Assembly (NCBI GenBank): GCA_947631885.1
Contig: CANRMZ010000015.1
Location: 1-13,160, forward strand
From: an uncultured Bacilli bacterium
GTDB lineage: Bacteria > Bacillota_I > Bacilli_A > RF39 > UBA660
Reading direction: 5' to 3'
DNA: 13,160 bases
Below, piece after piece: positions 7,034 to 13,160 of this stretch (positions are counted from its first letter, which is position 1; every line of letters begins with the position of its first letter). A program made the translations under genes and the position numbers. The notes under the pieces are model-generated. The model saw only the letters and a list, made by a program, of their open reading frames with translations, ran no database searches and was not told the origin of the DNA.

Positions 7034-7672
7034 TTAAAGAATTTTTTTGAATTTAAAATTTAAAATAGTATATAAAAACATGACTAAAGAAATTATAATA
7101 AAGCTTATTAATAACTTAATATTAAAATGGAAAAAAAGATAAACTAGCAAAAAGCTATCAACAATCGTCAAAATATTAGCATACAATTTAGGAAAATTAA
7201 GATTAAATATTAAAAATGCTAACGTCACTAGCAAAATAGCAATAGGATAGCAAAAAATTTTTATATTAAAAGTAACAACATGGCTAAATAATAAATAAGT
7301 AAAAGCTATATAAATACATTTAAGTAAGATAGTAGCTAATATTGATATAATTATTTTTTGCATTAACCATTTACGAGAATCAGCTCGAATTAAAATGTTT
7401 TCTAAAGAATAATTAAATTCAAAAAAAATAAATTGAGTAAATAAAAAAATATATAAAATAAGCTGATATATAGTAACTAATAAGGAAATGAAACCTAAAT
7501 TGTCTTCAACAGGATATCCTATCATAGTAAAGAAATCATAACTCATACTTATTTTGGTATTAGGGCTTACCATTGATAGTATATACGAAACTAAAAATAA
7601 GAATAAAAAAGCCAAGATCCAATATTTATATTTTTTTAAAATTGTAATTAATATATTGATTTGAAGCTTCAT
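7034..7672 (-). CDS. ABC-2-like permease, LanG-type subunit
   Basis: A 212-residue, very hydrophobic protein with about six membrane segments (near 18-36, 60-86, 104-133, 139-157, 162-180 and 185-203). The cytoplasmic stretch ENILIRADSRKWLMQKI (91-107) resembles the conserved LIR..SRK..W..K motif I know from small ABC-2 permeases. It follows the ATPase gene after a 104-base gap, so it is probably the second permease of a three-component exporter with the two genes upstream of it. Its ribosome site is modest (AAGGGA, about 7 bases from ATG). The coding sequence is markedly AT-rich: one 60-base line at 7081 holds only 9 G or C. No clear terminator follows, and the aspS promoter begins 44 bases beyond its stop. 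Substrate unknown. Confidence 0.75.
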   Translation of the reverse strand: MKLQINILITILKKYKYWILAFLFLFLVSYILSMVSPNTKISMSYDFFTMIGYPVEDNLGFISLLVTIYQLILYIFLFTQFIFFEFNYSLENILIRADSRKWLMQKIIISILATILLKCIYIAFTYLLFSHVVTFNIKIFCYPIAILLVTLAFLIFNLNFPKLYANILTIVDSFLLVYLFFHFNIKLLISFIIISLVMFLYTILNFKFKKIL

Positions 7673-7776
7673 ACTAAATCCCTTTTCTTTTTTGTAACTA
7701 TTTTAAATAAAAATATGACTATCATAAATTTTTTTAGATGAATAATAAATCTAGTTTTGCTATTATTTCTTTCGTA

Positions 7777-8421
7777 TCACTTCAGGTTTTGAGTTTCTTT
7801 TAGTATGCCGTCATCCATGAGTAATAAAGTATCGGAAATTGTATTTAAATCTTCTATTATATGGGAACTAATAATTATTAATTTTCCTTTATTTTTGAGT
7901 TCCAATAAATAATTCATTATTTTTGCTACCGAAACCTGTTCTATACCATTAAATGGTTCATCTAAAATCAAGACATCAGCATCTTCCATTATAGCTTGAG
8001 CAATTCCTAATTTTTGTTTCATACCTAAAGAATATTTTTTATATTTCTTATTCATTTCATTAGTCAAATTAACAATATCTAGTGCTTCATGTATTTCGTT
8101 TTCACCAATGGTATTTTGAATTTTAGCTAGCATTTTCAAATTTTCATAACCCGTTAAATCCGGGAAAAAAGAAGGAGCTTCAATTAATGCCCGTAAATTT
8201 TTAGGAAATTCCAGTTTTTCATTAAAATTAATGCCATCAAATAATATTGAACCTGAAGTAGGAACTAAAAATCCACATATCAATTTTAAAAGCACACTTT
8301 TCCCCGAGCCATTTCGACCATATAAACCATATATTTTTCCGCTTTCAAAAGTATAGTTAATGTTTTTAATAGCATCTATATTCTTAAAACTTTTACTAAC
8401 GTTTTTAAGTTCTACTTTCAT
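7777..8421 (-). CDS. ABC transporter ATPase, LanF/BcrA-like with E-loop
   Basis: A 214-residue stand-alone ATPase that powers a membrane exporter. Motifs are Walker A GRNGSGKS (35-42), signature YSLGMKQ (130-136), Walker B VLILDE (150-155) with catalytic E155, and switch H187. Where most ABC ATPases have a Q-loop glutamine, this one has Glu81 in LIEAPSFFPDLTGYENL. That E-loop is described for lantibiotic-immunity ATPases such as NukF and is seen in BcrA-like proteins. Start 8421 is chosen over 8454 because AAAGGAA lies 7 bases upstream and MKVELKNVSK is the usual start of the fold. The first permease stop lies 13 bases upstream, overlapping this ribosome site, so the two are probably coupled. 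It ends with TGA. It likely exports a peptide or lipid-like compound, which I infer from family resemblance only. Confidence 0.9.
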   Translation of the reverse strand: MKVELKNVSKSFKNIDAIKNINYTFESGKIYGLYGRNGSGKSVLLKLICGFLVPTSGSILFDGINFNEKLEFPKNLRALIEAPSFFPDLTGYENLKMLAKIQNTIGENEIHEALDIVNLTNEMNKKYKKYSLGMKQKLGIAQAIMEDADVLILDEPFNGIEQVSVAKIMNYLLELKNKGKLIIISSHIIEDLNTISDTLLLMDDGILKETQNLK

Positions 8422-8434
8422 AAGCAATTCCTTT

Positions 8435-9328
8435 CTAGTTTGCTTCACAATCAATTACTAATTTTTCTTTATTTTTATAAAGTAAAAATACAACAACAGT
8501 GGATATAATAGCCATAGCACAAGAAAAACTAATAACAGGTAATATGCCAAAAGAATCGTTAAAAGTCATCATATTCATAATATTAAAAATTATGCTTGCA
8601 TCAGACTTAAATATAGAAGTAAATAATATTCCTCCTATAACTATTTCTAAAAATGCCTCAATACCAATAAAACATAAAAAAGATAATATTAAAGCCACAA
8701 AGTAATTGTGGTATTTTCTAGCAACTGCCAAACAAATATTCACATAAATAATACTAGTAAAAATCATATTTAGTAAGTAGGCCGCAAGGAAAAGAAATGG
8801 CTTACCTAATGTTTTTGCACTCCATATAGCAGTTCTATATTGAATTGAATAATCAGCTGAAAAAGAACCTGTTAAAATATAACAAAGAATAATACCTATA
8901 ATTACGATAAGCGGAAGTATTAAAACAGACTTGTAGGCCTCTTTAAATAAGTTGTATCTTATTTTTTTATAGTTCATTCTTGTTAAATCATTTTTTATAA
9001 CTTTATTACGAAGATATTTACATGTATTCCATAAACAAGGAATAGCAATAAATAAAAACAAAGTAGTTGCTATTGTTCGAAACCCCCGTGATACTACATT
9101 AGCAAAAGCTGTAAAAAAATCTATTTTATTATTATCGCTCAAATTTTCAAGACAAAAGCTTTCGTATTCAGTACCGATATACTCATTATCTAAGCAAAAT
9201 TGAATGTGTTCCTCTAAAGTTTCTTCATAATTTCTTTTTTCATCTCTAAATTTAAAGAAAGAAAAAAGTAAAATAATTAGAAGAATTAAAAAGCTTGCTA
9301 TTAATAAAGAATTTTTTTTAACACTCAT
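8435..9328 (-). CDS. ABC-2-like permease, LanE/BcrB-type subunit
   Basis: A 297-residue membrane protein with about six segments (near 7-25, 84-101, 134-153, 177-203, 208-237 and 262-284). A loop of about 55 residues after TM1 carries two cysteines, C45 and C59, probably outside the cell and able to form a disulfide. No enzymatic motif is seen. Assignment as a transporter permease rests on topology, on ABC-2-like layout and on the ATPase gene starting 13 bases downstream. The start is uncertain: ATG 9328 is used, but TTG 9334 is in frame, and neither has a good Shine-Dalgarno at normal spacing. A purine-rich GGAAGGGG lies too far upstream. It is separated from the acyltransferase gene by 64 bases. 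Strongly AT-rich like its two partner genes. Confidence 0.75.
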   Translation of the reverse strand: MSVKKNSLLIASFLILLIILLFSFFKFRDEKRNYEETLEEHIQFCLDNEYIGTEYESFCLENLSDNNKIDFFTAFANVVSRGFRTIATTLFLFIAIPCLWNTCKYLRNKVIKNDLTRMNYKKIRYNLFKEAYKSVLILPLIVIIGIILCYILTGSFSADYSIQYRTAIWSAKTLGKPFLFLAAYLLNMIFTSIIYVNICLAVARKYHNYFVALILSFLCFIGIEAFLEIVIGGILFTSIFKSDASIIFNIMNMMTFNDSFGILPVISFSCAMAIISTVVVFLLYKNKEKLVIDCEAN

Positions 9329-9392
9329 TACCAACTTACTAATAAAAATACCCCTTCCGTATCAACTAAAACAATAAAAATTTTAAAAAATC

Positions 9393-10256
9393 CTACGTAT
9401 TGATATAACCAGCAATATCATCATAAGAAAAATCATAAGTAAGCTTTTTATTATAAGCTTTTTCATATGCTTCTTTCTTTTGGTTATAATCAGTATCAGC
9501 CATAATAGTACTATTTTCTTTTAAAGATTTGTTTTCATCAGGATAAATAGTCTTTAAAATGTGGACAGTTTGTTTAGTATTTAAGAATTCATCATTATCT
9601 TGAGTATCTAAATTATCAATTTGGACAAATAATGATATAACTGGAACATTTAACTGACTAGCAAATTGATATGCTCCTCTTTTGCAAGGTCTAGGTTTCT
9701 TGTAATTAAACCACATTTCTTCTTCAGGATATATTAAAACGATATTTCCTTCATCTAATACTTTCTTTATTTCAGGAATAAATGTTTTTAAGATATAATT
9801 AGGCTTTTTAGTAATAGGTATTGTATTAGCGTAATTCATAATTAAGCCTAGTTCACCTGGCATGGCTAAATTAGTTTCTTCAATAACGATATATAGTTTC
9901 TTATGAAGAATCTCCTCGACTACTTTACGAACATTATAACTATCTAAAGGATTAAAGTGGTTACAAGTTATAATCGCACCTTTTGATAAATCTAAATCAT
10001 GAAGATTTTCTTCACCAACTACAGTTATACTATTAAGAATATCTTTACCGGTTTTATATATTCCTTTTAAAACAGCTTTATTTTTTATTTTGTAAGATAA
10101 AGACTTTTTTTGTTTATAGAATTTATTTAAGTATTCATCGATTTGCTCATCACTAAGAACAGCATCATTAACTTCTACTTTTTTATTATATTCTTTATCT
10201 TCGATATTCTTCTTAATATTACTTATTACTTCTTTTTTAGACCCACCTATAATCAT
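9393..10256 (-). CDS. PlsC-like acyltransferase (HX4D type)
   Basis: A 287-residue acyltransferase of the glycerolipid superfamily, transferring an acyl group from acyl-ACP or acyl-CoA to a hydroxyl. The catalytic motif NHFNPLDS (99-106) has H100 and D105 at canonical HX4D spacing. Block III is YPEEEMWFNYKKPRP (176-190), which I recall from a Firmicutes subfamily with PEQxMWWNYRKPRP. There is a charged N-terminal extension of about 75 residues with no evident membrane anchor, unlike the plus-strand acyltransferase at 4147. It begins 8 bases after the second GT8 gene, and its ribosome site AGGTGA overlaps that gene's stop. This placement in a carrier-protein and glycosyltransferase operon suggests it acylates a glycosylated product, perhaps with an acyl chain from the operon's ACP. 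That use is inference. A housekeeping phospholipid role is the alternative. Confidence 0.88.
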   Translation of the reverse strand: MIIGGSKKEVISNIKKNIEDKEYNKKVEVNDAVLSDEQIDEYLNKFYKQKKSLSYKIKNKAVLKGIYKTGKDILNSITVVGEENLHDLDLSKGAIITCNHFNPLDSYNVRKVVEEILHKKLYIVIEETNLAMPGELGLIMNYANTIPITKKPNYILKTFIPEIKKVLDEGNIVLIYPEEEMWFNYKKPRPCKRGAYQFASQLNVPVISLFVQIDNLDTQDNDEFLNTKQTVHILKTIYPDENKSLKENSTIMADTDYNQKKEAYEKAYNKKLTYDFSYDDIAGYINT

Positions 10257-10264
10257 ATACTCAC

Positions 10265-11224
10265 CTAAATTCTTTTTTCTTTACCACTTTCAAATACTTT
10301 TTTAAATGTTACTTCATTGTGGGTTATTTCTTCTGCACGAGATACTAGGCTAGCAAAGGTTTCATCGTCAGCCTTTTTTGCTTCTGCCGTAAAGTTATCT
10401 CTTTCTCTTACGATTTCTTCTTTAAATAAAGATTTATTAGCATAGTCCCAAAAATAATTAGCATATTCAACATCAGGATAATGCCAAGGTTTAGAGAACA
10501 AATTAAAATGAACAATCTTAGGATTATCAAATACTAATTTACCACCTGTAGGCATAGCATCCCATTCGTTTGGAAGAGGTAGTATTTTGCCACATGCCAT
10601 AGCATTAATATAATCTTGATCAGGACATACTGTATCAAAATGATATTTATTTAATAAGTATAAGAAATGGCTTTGAAAATCAACTTCTCTTAGCTTTTTC
10701 ATGTTCATTAAAAGAACACCGGAATTAATATATCTATCTACTGTAACTCCCGCGTTTTCTTTAAAATATTCACATAATATGGCATTATCTTGACAAGATA
10801 TATCATTACATCCACCGAATAAATTATCTTTTAGATCATAGTTATAAAGTTCTGATATATCTCCCACTATACAAGTATCACTATCAATATAAATAGCTTT
10901 ATCATATTCTTTAAACATAAAAGGAATAAAGATTCTAAAATAAATAGTTAATGATTTAAAGAAATCATTTTTTAATAAATTTTGTTTGCTATCTATAATA
11001 CTCTTGAACCCATCTTTCATTTCTGTAAAAATAATCTTAGCATTATCAGTTTCAAGCGTTTTTAACTTTCTAATTGAATCTTCCGTAATTGATTCATATA
11101 CAACATGAATATCATAATTGTAATCTTTTGATGCATTATCTATAAGGGAAGCAATAGCAACCGATAAATATGGTGCGTATCCCGAATCTATAGCGAAAAA
11201 AATTGGTACTACATTTTTGTTCAT
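10265..11224 (-). CDS. Family 8 glycosyltransferase (second copy)
   Basis: A 319-residue retaining glycosyltransferase of family GT8 (LPS galactosyl/glucosyltransferase-like), transferring a hexose from a UDP-sugar. It has an N-terminal nucleotide fold (IPIFFAIDSGYAPY-like, 6-20), the metal-binding DxD as D114-S115-D116 in AIYIDSDT, and YINSGVLLMN (165-174). These are followed by CPDQDYINA (200-208) and a C-terminal H239...KPW (245-247) that binds the diphosphate. All catalytic signatures are present. The C-terminal 60 residues are charged and probably helical. It starts from ATG with AAGGAGA 6 bases upstream, after a 93-base gap, the largest inside this half of the operon. No signal peptide or membrane span, so it acts in the cytoplasm or at the membrane face. 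The acceptor is unknown. Confidence 0.92.
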   Translation of the reverse strand: MNKNVVPIFFAIDSGYAPYLSVAIASLIDNASKDYNYDIHVVYESITEDSIRKLKTLETDNAKIIFTEMKDGFKSIIDSKQNLLKNDFFKSLTIYFRIFIPFMFKEYDKAIYIDSDTCIVGDISELYNYDLKDNLFGGCNDISCQDNAILCEYFKENAGVTVDRYINSGVLLMNMKKLREVDFQSHFLYLLNKYHFDTVCPDQDYINAMACGKILPLPNEWDAMPTGGKLVFDNPKIVHFNLFSKPWHYPDVEYANYFWDYANKSLFKEEIVRERDNFTAEAKKADDETFASLVSRAEEITHNEVTFKKVFESGKEKRI

Positions 11225-11317
11225 TTTGTTCTCCTTAATCTAATTGTTGTAAGGTTATTAACCATATACAATAGTTTATCAAAAATAATATTATTAGCAA
11301 ATAATAAGCTATTTTCT

Positions 11318-12136
11318 TTACATTTTCTTCTTTATTTTCAAATATTCATCTAGAATATCATCAAATTCATAAGTTTCTAAAATATCATGCATTCTATCTA
11401 TTTGCCAAGGTTTAACTTTTTGCGTCTTAATCCTTGGGAATAAGATAAATGTTGTACTAAAGTGTCTAAATATCGTATCAGGACATACTCTATGTTGATC
11501 ATTATATTTAGTATCAATTATTAATTTAGAAACAGCCACTTTATTTAAAGCACTTTGATCAGGCAAAAGCATTCTTCTTGAAGCACATCTTTTACGAGCC
11601 TTTTTTAAAAGACCTGTTTTCTTAATAAGTTTTATATTCATAAGAAGTACTCCCGAATTAACATAAGTCCTTCTTAACCATTTTCTTTTAAAGAAATGAC
11701 TACCATAGTAATCTAAAACTCCGGCATACTCATAATTAGTTATATCGATATCGTATAACTCTTTAATATTGTTATAACATACAACATCATTATCTAGATA
11801 TAATATCTTATCAGGTATCTCCGGTATTAAATCACAATATAATCTAAGCATACAATATGGAGTAAATCTTGTTTCCATATTTGCTGTTGGTTGATTTTTA
11901 TTAAATAAGTCTGTTACATCTATCAACTTAATTGAACTTTTAGAGTTCTTTTCTTTTAAAAGTTTATCTAAAGTGTCAATGCACTTTTGGGAAACAGGTT
12001 CATGACCTTCCATTTTCATCGTTAAAACATAAATGTTAAAAGCATTAGCATTATGTTTTAATAATGACAAAATAGAGATAATTAACCCATCTTCGATATT
12101 TTTATCACCACAATATAAAATATTAATATGTACCAC
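11318..12136 (-). CDS. Family 8 glycosyltransferase (first copy)
   Basis: A 272-residue GT8 enzyme, paralogous to the next gene but clearly diverged. It has MLRLYCDLIPEIPDKILYLDND (96-117) with the DxD at D115-N116-D117, YVNSGVLLMN (158-167), LPDQSALN (191-198), and a C-terminal RHF...KPW (H225, K242-W244). All key residues are present, so it should be active with a UDP-sugar. Between the YVNSG and PDQ blocks it carries a basic stretch, KKARKRCASRR (178-188), which could favour a negatively charged membrane surface. The start is GTG at 12136, 3 bases after the PPTase stop. AGGA overlaps that junction and is unusually close to the start codon, so translation probably depends on termination of the upstream gene. 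Two adjacent GT8 genes suggest two successive sugars on one acceptor. Confidence 0.9.
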   Translation of the reverse strand: MVHINILYCGDKNIEDGLIISILSLLKHNANAFNIYVLTMKMEGHEPVSQKCIDTLDKLLKEKNSKSSIKLIDVTDLFNKNQPTANMETRFTPYCMLRLYCDLIPEIPDKILYLDNDVVCYNNIKELYDIDITNYEYAGVLDYYGSHFFKRKWLRRTYVNSGVLLMNIKLIKKTGLLKKARKRCASRRMLLPDQSALNKVAVSKLIIDTKYNDQHRVCPDTIFRHFSTTFILFPRIKTQKVKPWQIDRMHDILETYEFDDILDEYLKIKKKM

Positions 12137-12139
12137 ATC

Positions 12140-12592
12140 CTAACTATTTTTAAGACACACAGCCATATAAAGATTATCTTTCATTTGAACATCAATATCT
12201 AAGCTATTTGTATCAACATTTCTAAGCCCATATGATAAGCCTTGGCCAAGCATTTTAACATAAGCCTCTTTCTTTACCCATACTCTAGTAAAGGCATCTT
12301 CTTTATCTAGGGCATTATCAATATATTCTATTTCACTTTTAGTAAAATATTTATCTTTTACCCTTGGTTTATAGCACTTATACTGAATATCTATTCCTAC
12401 CTCAGTATCTGATACTGCTATTACGATGGTATTCTTGGTATGAGATATATTAAAATATACAGCATTATCCTTTAAATAGGGTTTGCCATATTCATTATAA
12501 ACCAATTCAATATTATTGATATTATAATTTTTTAAAGTTTTTTTTAAAGCTTCCTTAGAAGATATATCTTTATACTCATAAATCTTAAGCAT
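12140..12592 (-). CDS. Small Sfp-type 4'-phosphopantetheinyl transferase
   Basis: A 150-residue enzyme that moves the 4'-phosphopantetheine arm from CoA to a serine of a carrier protein. Visible motifs are GKPYL (36-40), NISHT (48-52), VGIDIQ (65-70) with Mg-binding D68, and the hallmark WVKKEAYVK (105-113) with E109 and K113. It is well below the about 220-240 residues of Sfp, with a shortened N-terminal half. The second acidic residue of the usual DxE metal site is Gln70, a variation also seen in other active family members. Its start overlaps the ACP stop by 8 bases, with only an A-rich stretch ahead of the ATG and no Shine-Dalgarno, so it is translated by coupling. The ACP encoded next to it is the obvious partner. 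Confidence 0.92.
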   Translation of the reverse strand: MLKIYEYKDISSKEALKKTLKNYNINNIELVYNEYGKPYLKDNAVYFNISHTKNTIVIAVSDTEVGIDIQYKCYKPRVKDKYFTKSEIEYIDNALDKEDAFTRVWVKKEAYVKMLGQGLSYGLRNVDTNSLDIDVQMKDNLYMAVCLKNS

Positions 12593-12809
12593 TTTTTTCT
12601 AAATAATCTATGATATCTTGAACGGTTTGGAATTCTTTAATATCCTTATCAGGTATCTCTTTTCCTACTGCTTTTTCTAGTTCTGCTACTAAAGTTACAA
12701 TATCTAAACTTTCTAGTTCTAGATCTGTTAATAGATTAGAACTTTCTTTAATATCTTCTTTTGCCATTCCTGTTGTTTCAGCAATAATTGAAACTACTTT
12801 ATCTTTCAT
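12585..12809 (-). CDS. Acyl carrier protein
   Basis: A 74-residue, acidic, all-helical carrier protein of normal ACP length. The phosphopantetheine site is Ser34 in LELESLDIV (30-38). The family consensus is DSL, and here the residue before Ser is Glu33. Helix II continues as TLVAELEKAVG, and the C-terminal half (EIPDKDIKEFQTVQDIIDYL) is typical of fatty-acid and polyketide ACPs, not of peptide carriers or DltC. GGAGGAG lies 5 bases from the ATG, the strongest ribosome site in the operon, fitting high demand for a carrier. It begins 2 bases after the ligase stop and overlaps the PPTase gene. It probably carries the acyl group activated by the ligase. It could instead be the general fatty-acid ACP, but no FASII gene lies in the window. 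Confidence 0.95.
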   Translation of the reverse strand: MKDKVVSIIAETTGMAKEDIKESSNLLTDLELESLDIVTLVAELEKAVGKEIPDKDIKEFQTVQDIIDYLEKNA

Positions 12810-12811
12810 AT

Positions 12812-13160
12812 TTACTCCTCCATTATTTTATCTCTTAAAATCTTACGATTATTATTCTTCTTAAATTCAGTTGTTCTTAAAACAGCATACGCAAGTTGAT
12901 GATTTTTAGGAACATTTTTATTATACTTAGTTATTAAATTATCAAAGTATTCTTGATTTTGAAGATAATCTTCATTGGGATAAATATGGGCTACTAAACG
13001 GTTACCTTCGTTAGTAACTACTACCTCACATACCCCATCATCTTCTGCAAGCTTAGCTTCAATAACTTCGGGAGAAATATTTTCGCCATTGCTAAGAATA
13101 ATTAAGTTTTTCTTTCTACCCGTTATAAACAAGAAACCATCTTTATTTAAATAACCATAG
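12812..13160 (-). CDS. AMP-forming acyl/aryl ligase, C-terminal part (5' end off window)
   Basis: The last 115 residues of an ANL-superfamily adenylating enzyme, which makes an acyl-AMP from a carboxylic acid and ATP and then passes the acyl group to a thiol. The reading frame stays open to the window edge with YGYLNKDGFLFITGRKKN, the hinge and A8 motif, so the TTG at 13132 is not the start. GENISPEVIE and the C-terminal RKILR follow, whose Lys matches the catalytic lysine of motif A10. The small C-terminal domain is complete. The ACP starts 2 bases after the stop, so loading of that ACP is the simplest role, as in acyl-ACP synthetases. The substrate-binding N-terminal domain is not visible, so the acid (fatty, aryl or amino) cannot be told. 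Confidence 0.9.
   Translation of the reverse strand, partial: YGYLNKDGFLFITGRKKNLIILSNGENISPEVIEAKLAEDDGVCEVVVTNEGNRLVAHIYPNEDYLQNQEYFDNLITKYNKNVPKNHQLAYAVLRTTEFKKNNNRKILRDKIMEE

Noticed and set aside
7673..7779. ATPase gene ending at TGA followed by about 35 further open codons, suggesting UGA=Trp or a truncated gene
   Set aside because: All genes use TGG for Trp and are intact with TGA as stop. The extension does not resemble an ATPase C-terminus, and all expected ATPase motifs are already present.
9398..9409. 12-base repeat tattgatataac shared with 7003-7014
   Set aside because: AT-rich, one copy lies in coding sequence, and the match does not extend. Chance is the simplest explanation.
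11225..11317. Possible internal promoter or weak terminator between the two GT8 genes
   Set aside because: The TTATTA/TAATAA hairpin is only AT pairs. Candidate promoter boxes (TTGCTA, TGATAAACT) match poorly. AT-rich DNA gives such matches by chance.
12585..13160. Ligase plus carrier as a dltA-dltC D-alanylation pair
   Set aside because: The carrier has LESLDIV and an ACP-type C-terminus, a Sfp-type PPTase is attached, and no DltB or DltD homologue is in the window.
1..13160. CRISPR arrays, insertion sequences, tRNA or rRNA genes
   Set aside because: No repeat-spacer pattern, transposase, terminal inverted repeats or tRNA-like cloverleaf was seen on either strand by reading.

Overview
The window looks like chromosomal DNA from a low-GC member of the Bacillota, roughly 30% GC by eye. 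It uses the standard bacterial code: Trp is encoded by TGG throughout, and one gene ends with TGA, so this is not a UGA=Trp mollicute. Other signs are strong Shine-Dalgarno sites (AAGGAGG, GGAGGAG), a T-box riboswitch, rho-independent terminators and Firmicutes-type lipid and ABC genes. I cannot name the genus. An uncultured gut Bacilli or Clostridia lineage is a guess.

Left part (1-4899). Two overlapping minus-strand genes encode the halves of a heterodimeric multidrug-type ABC exporter. They have a clear promoter (4067-4095) and end in stem-loops at 31-103. A plus-strand PlsC-like acyltransferase diverges from them. Its extended -10 element lies so close to the start codon that the mRNA is predicted to be leaderless or nearly so.

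Middle (4885-6990). aspS (aspartyl-tRNA synthetase, probably non-discriminating) converges on the acyltransferase. The two genes share one palindromic terminator that overlaps both 3' ends. aspS is preceded by a promoter and a tRNA-sensing T-box leader with its own terminator (6681-6990). This is the only gene-free stretch above 300 bases, and the leader accounts for most of it.

Right part (7034-13160). Nine same-strand genes look like one operon, read from right to left. They are the C-terminal end of an AMP-forming acyl/aryl ligase (cut by the window edge), an acyl carrier protein, a small Sfp-type phosphopantetheinyl transferase, two GT8 glycosyltransferases and a PlsC-like acyltransferase. 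Then come a three-gene LanFEG/BcrAB-like ABC exporter: permease, ATPase with an E-loop, and permease. The first five genes are nearly gap-free or overlapping. My reading is that the ligase activates an acid and loads it on the ACP, which the PPTase makes competent. The GT8 enzymes and acyltransferase would build an acylated glycoconjugate, and the exporter might move it or protect against a membrane-active compound. The biochemical step types are well supported by motifs. The product, and the functional link between the biosynthetic block and the exporter, are inference. This cassette is the best candidate here for an undescribed system.
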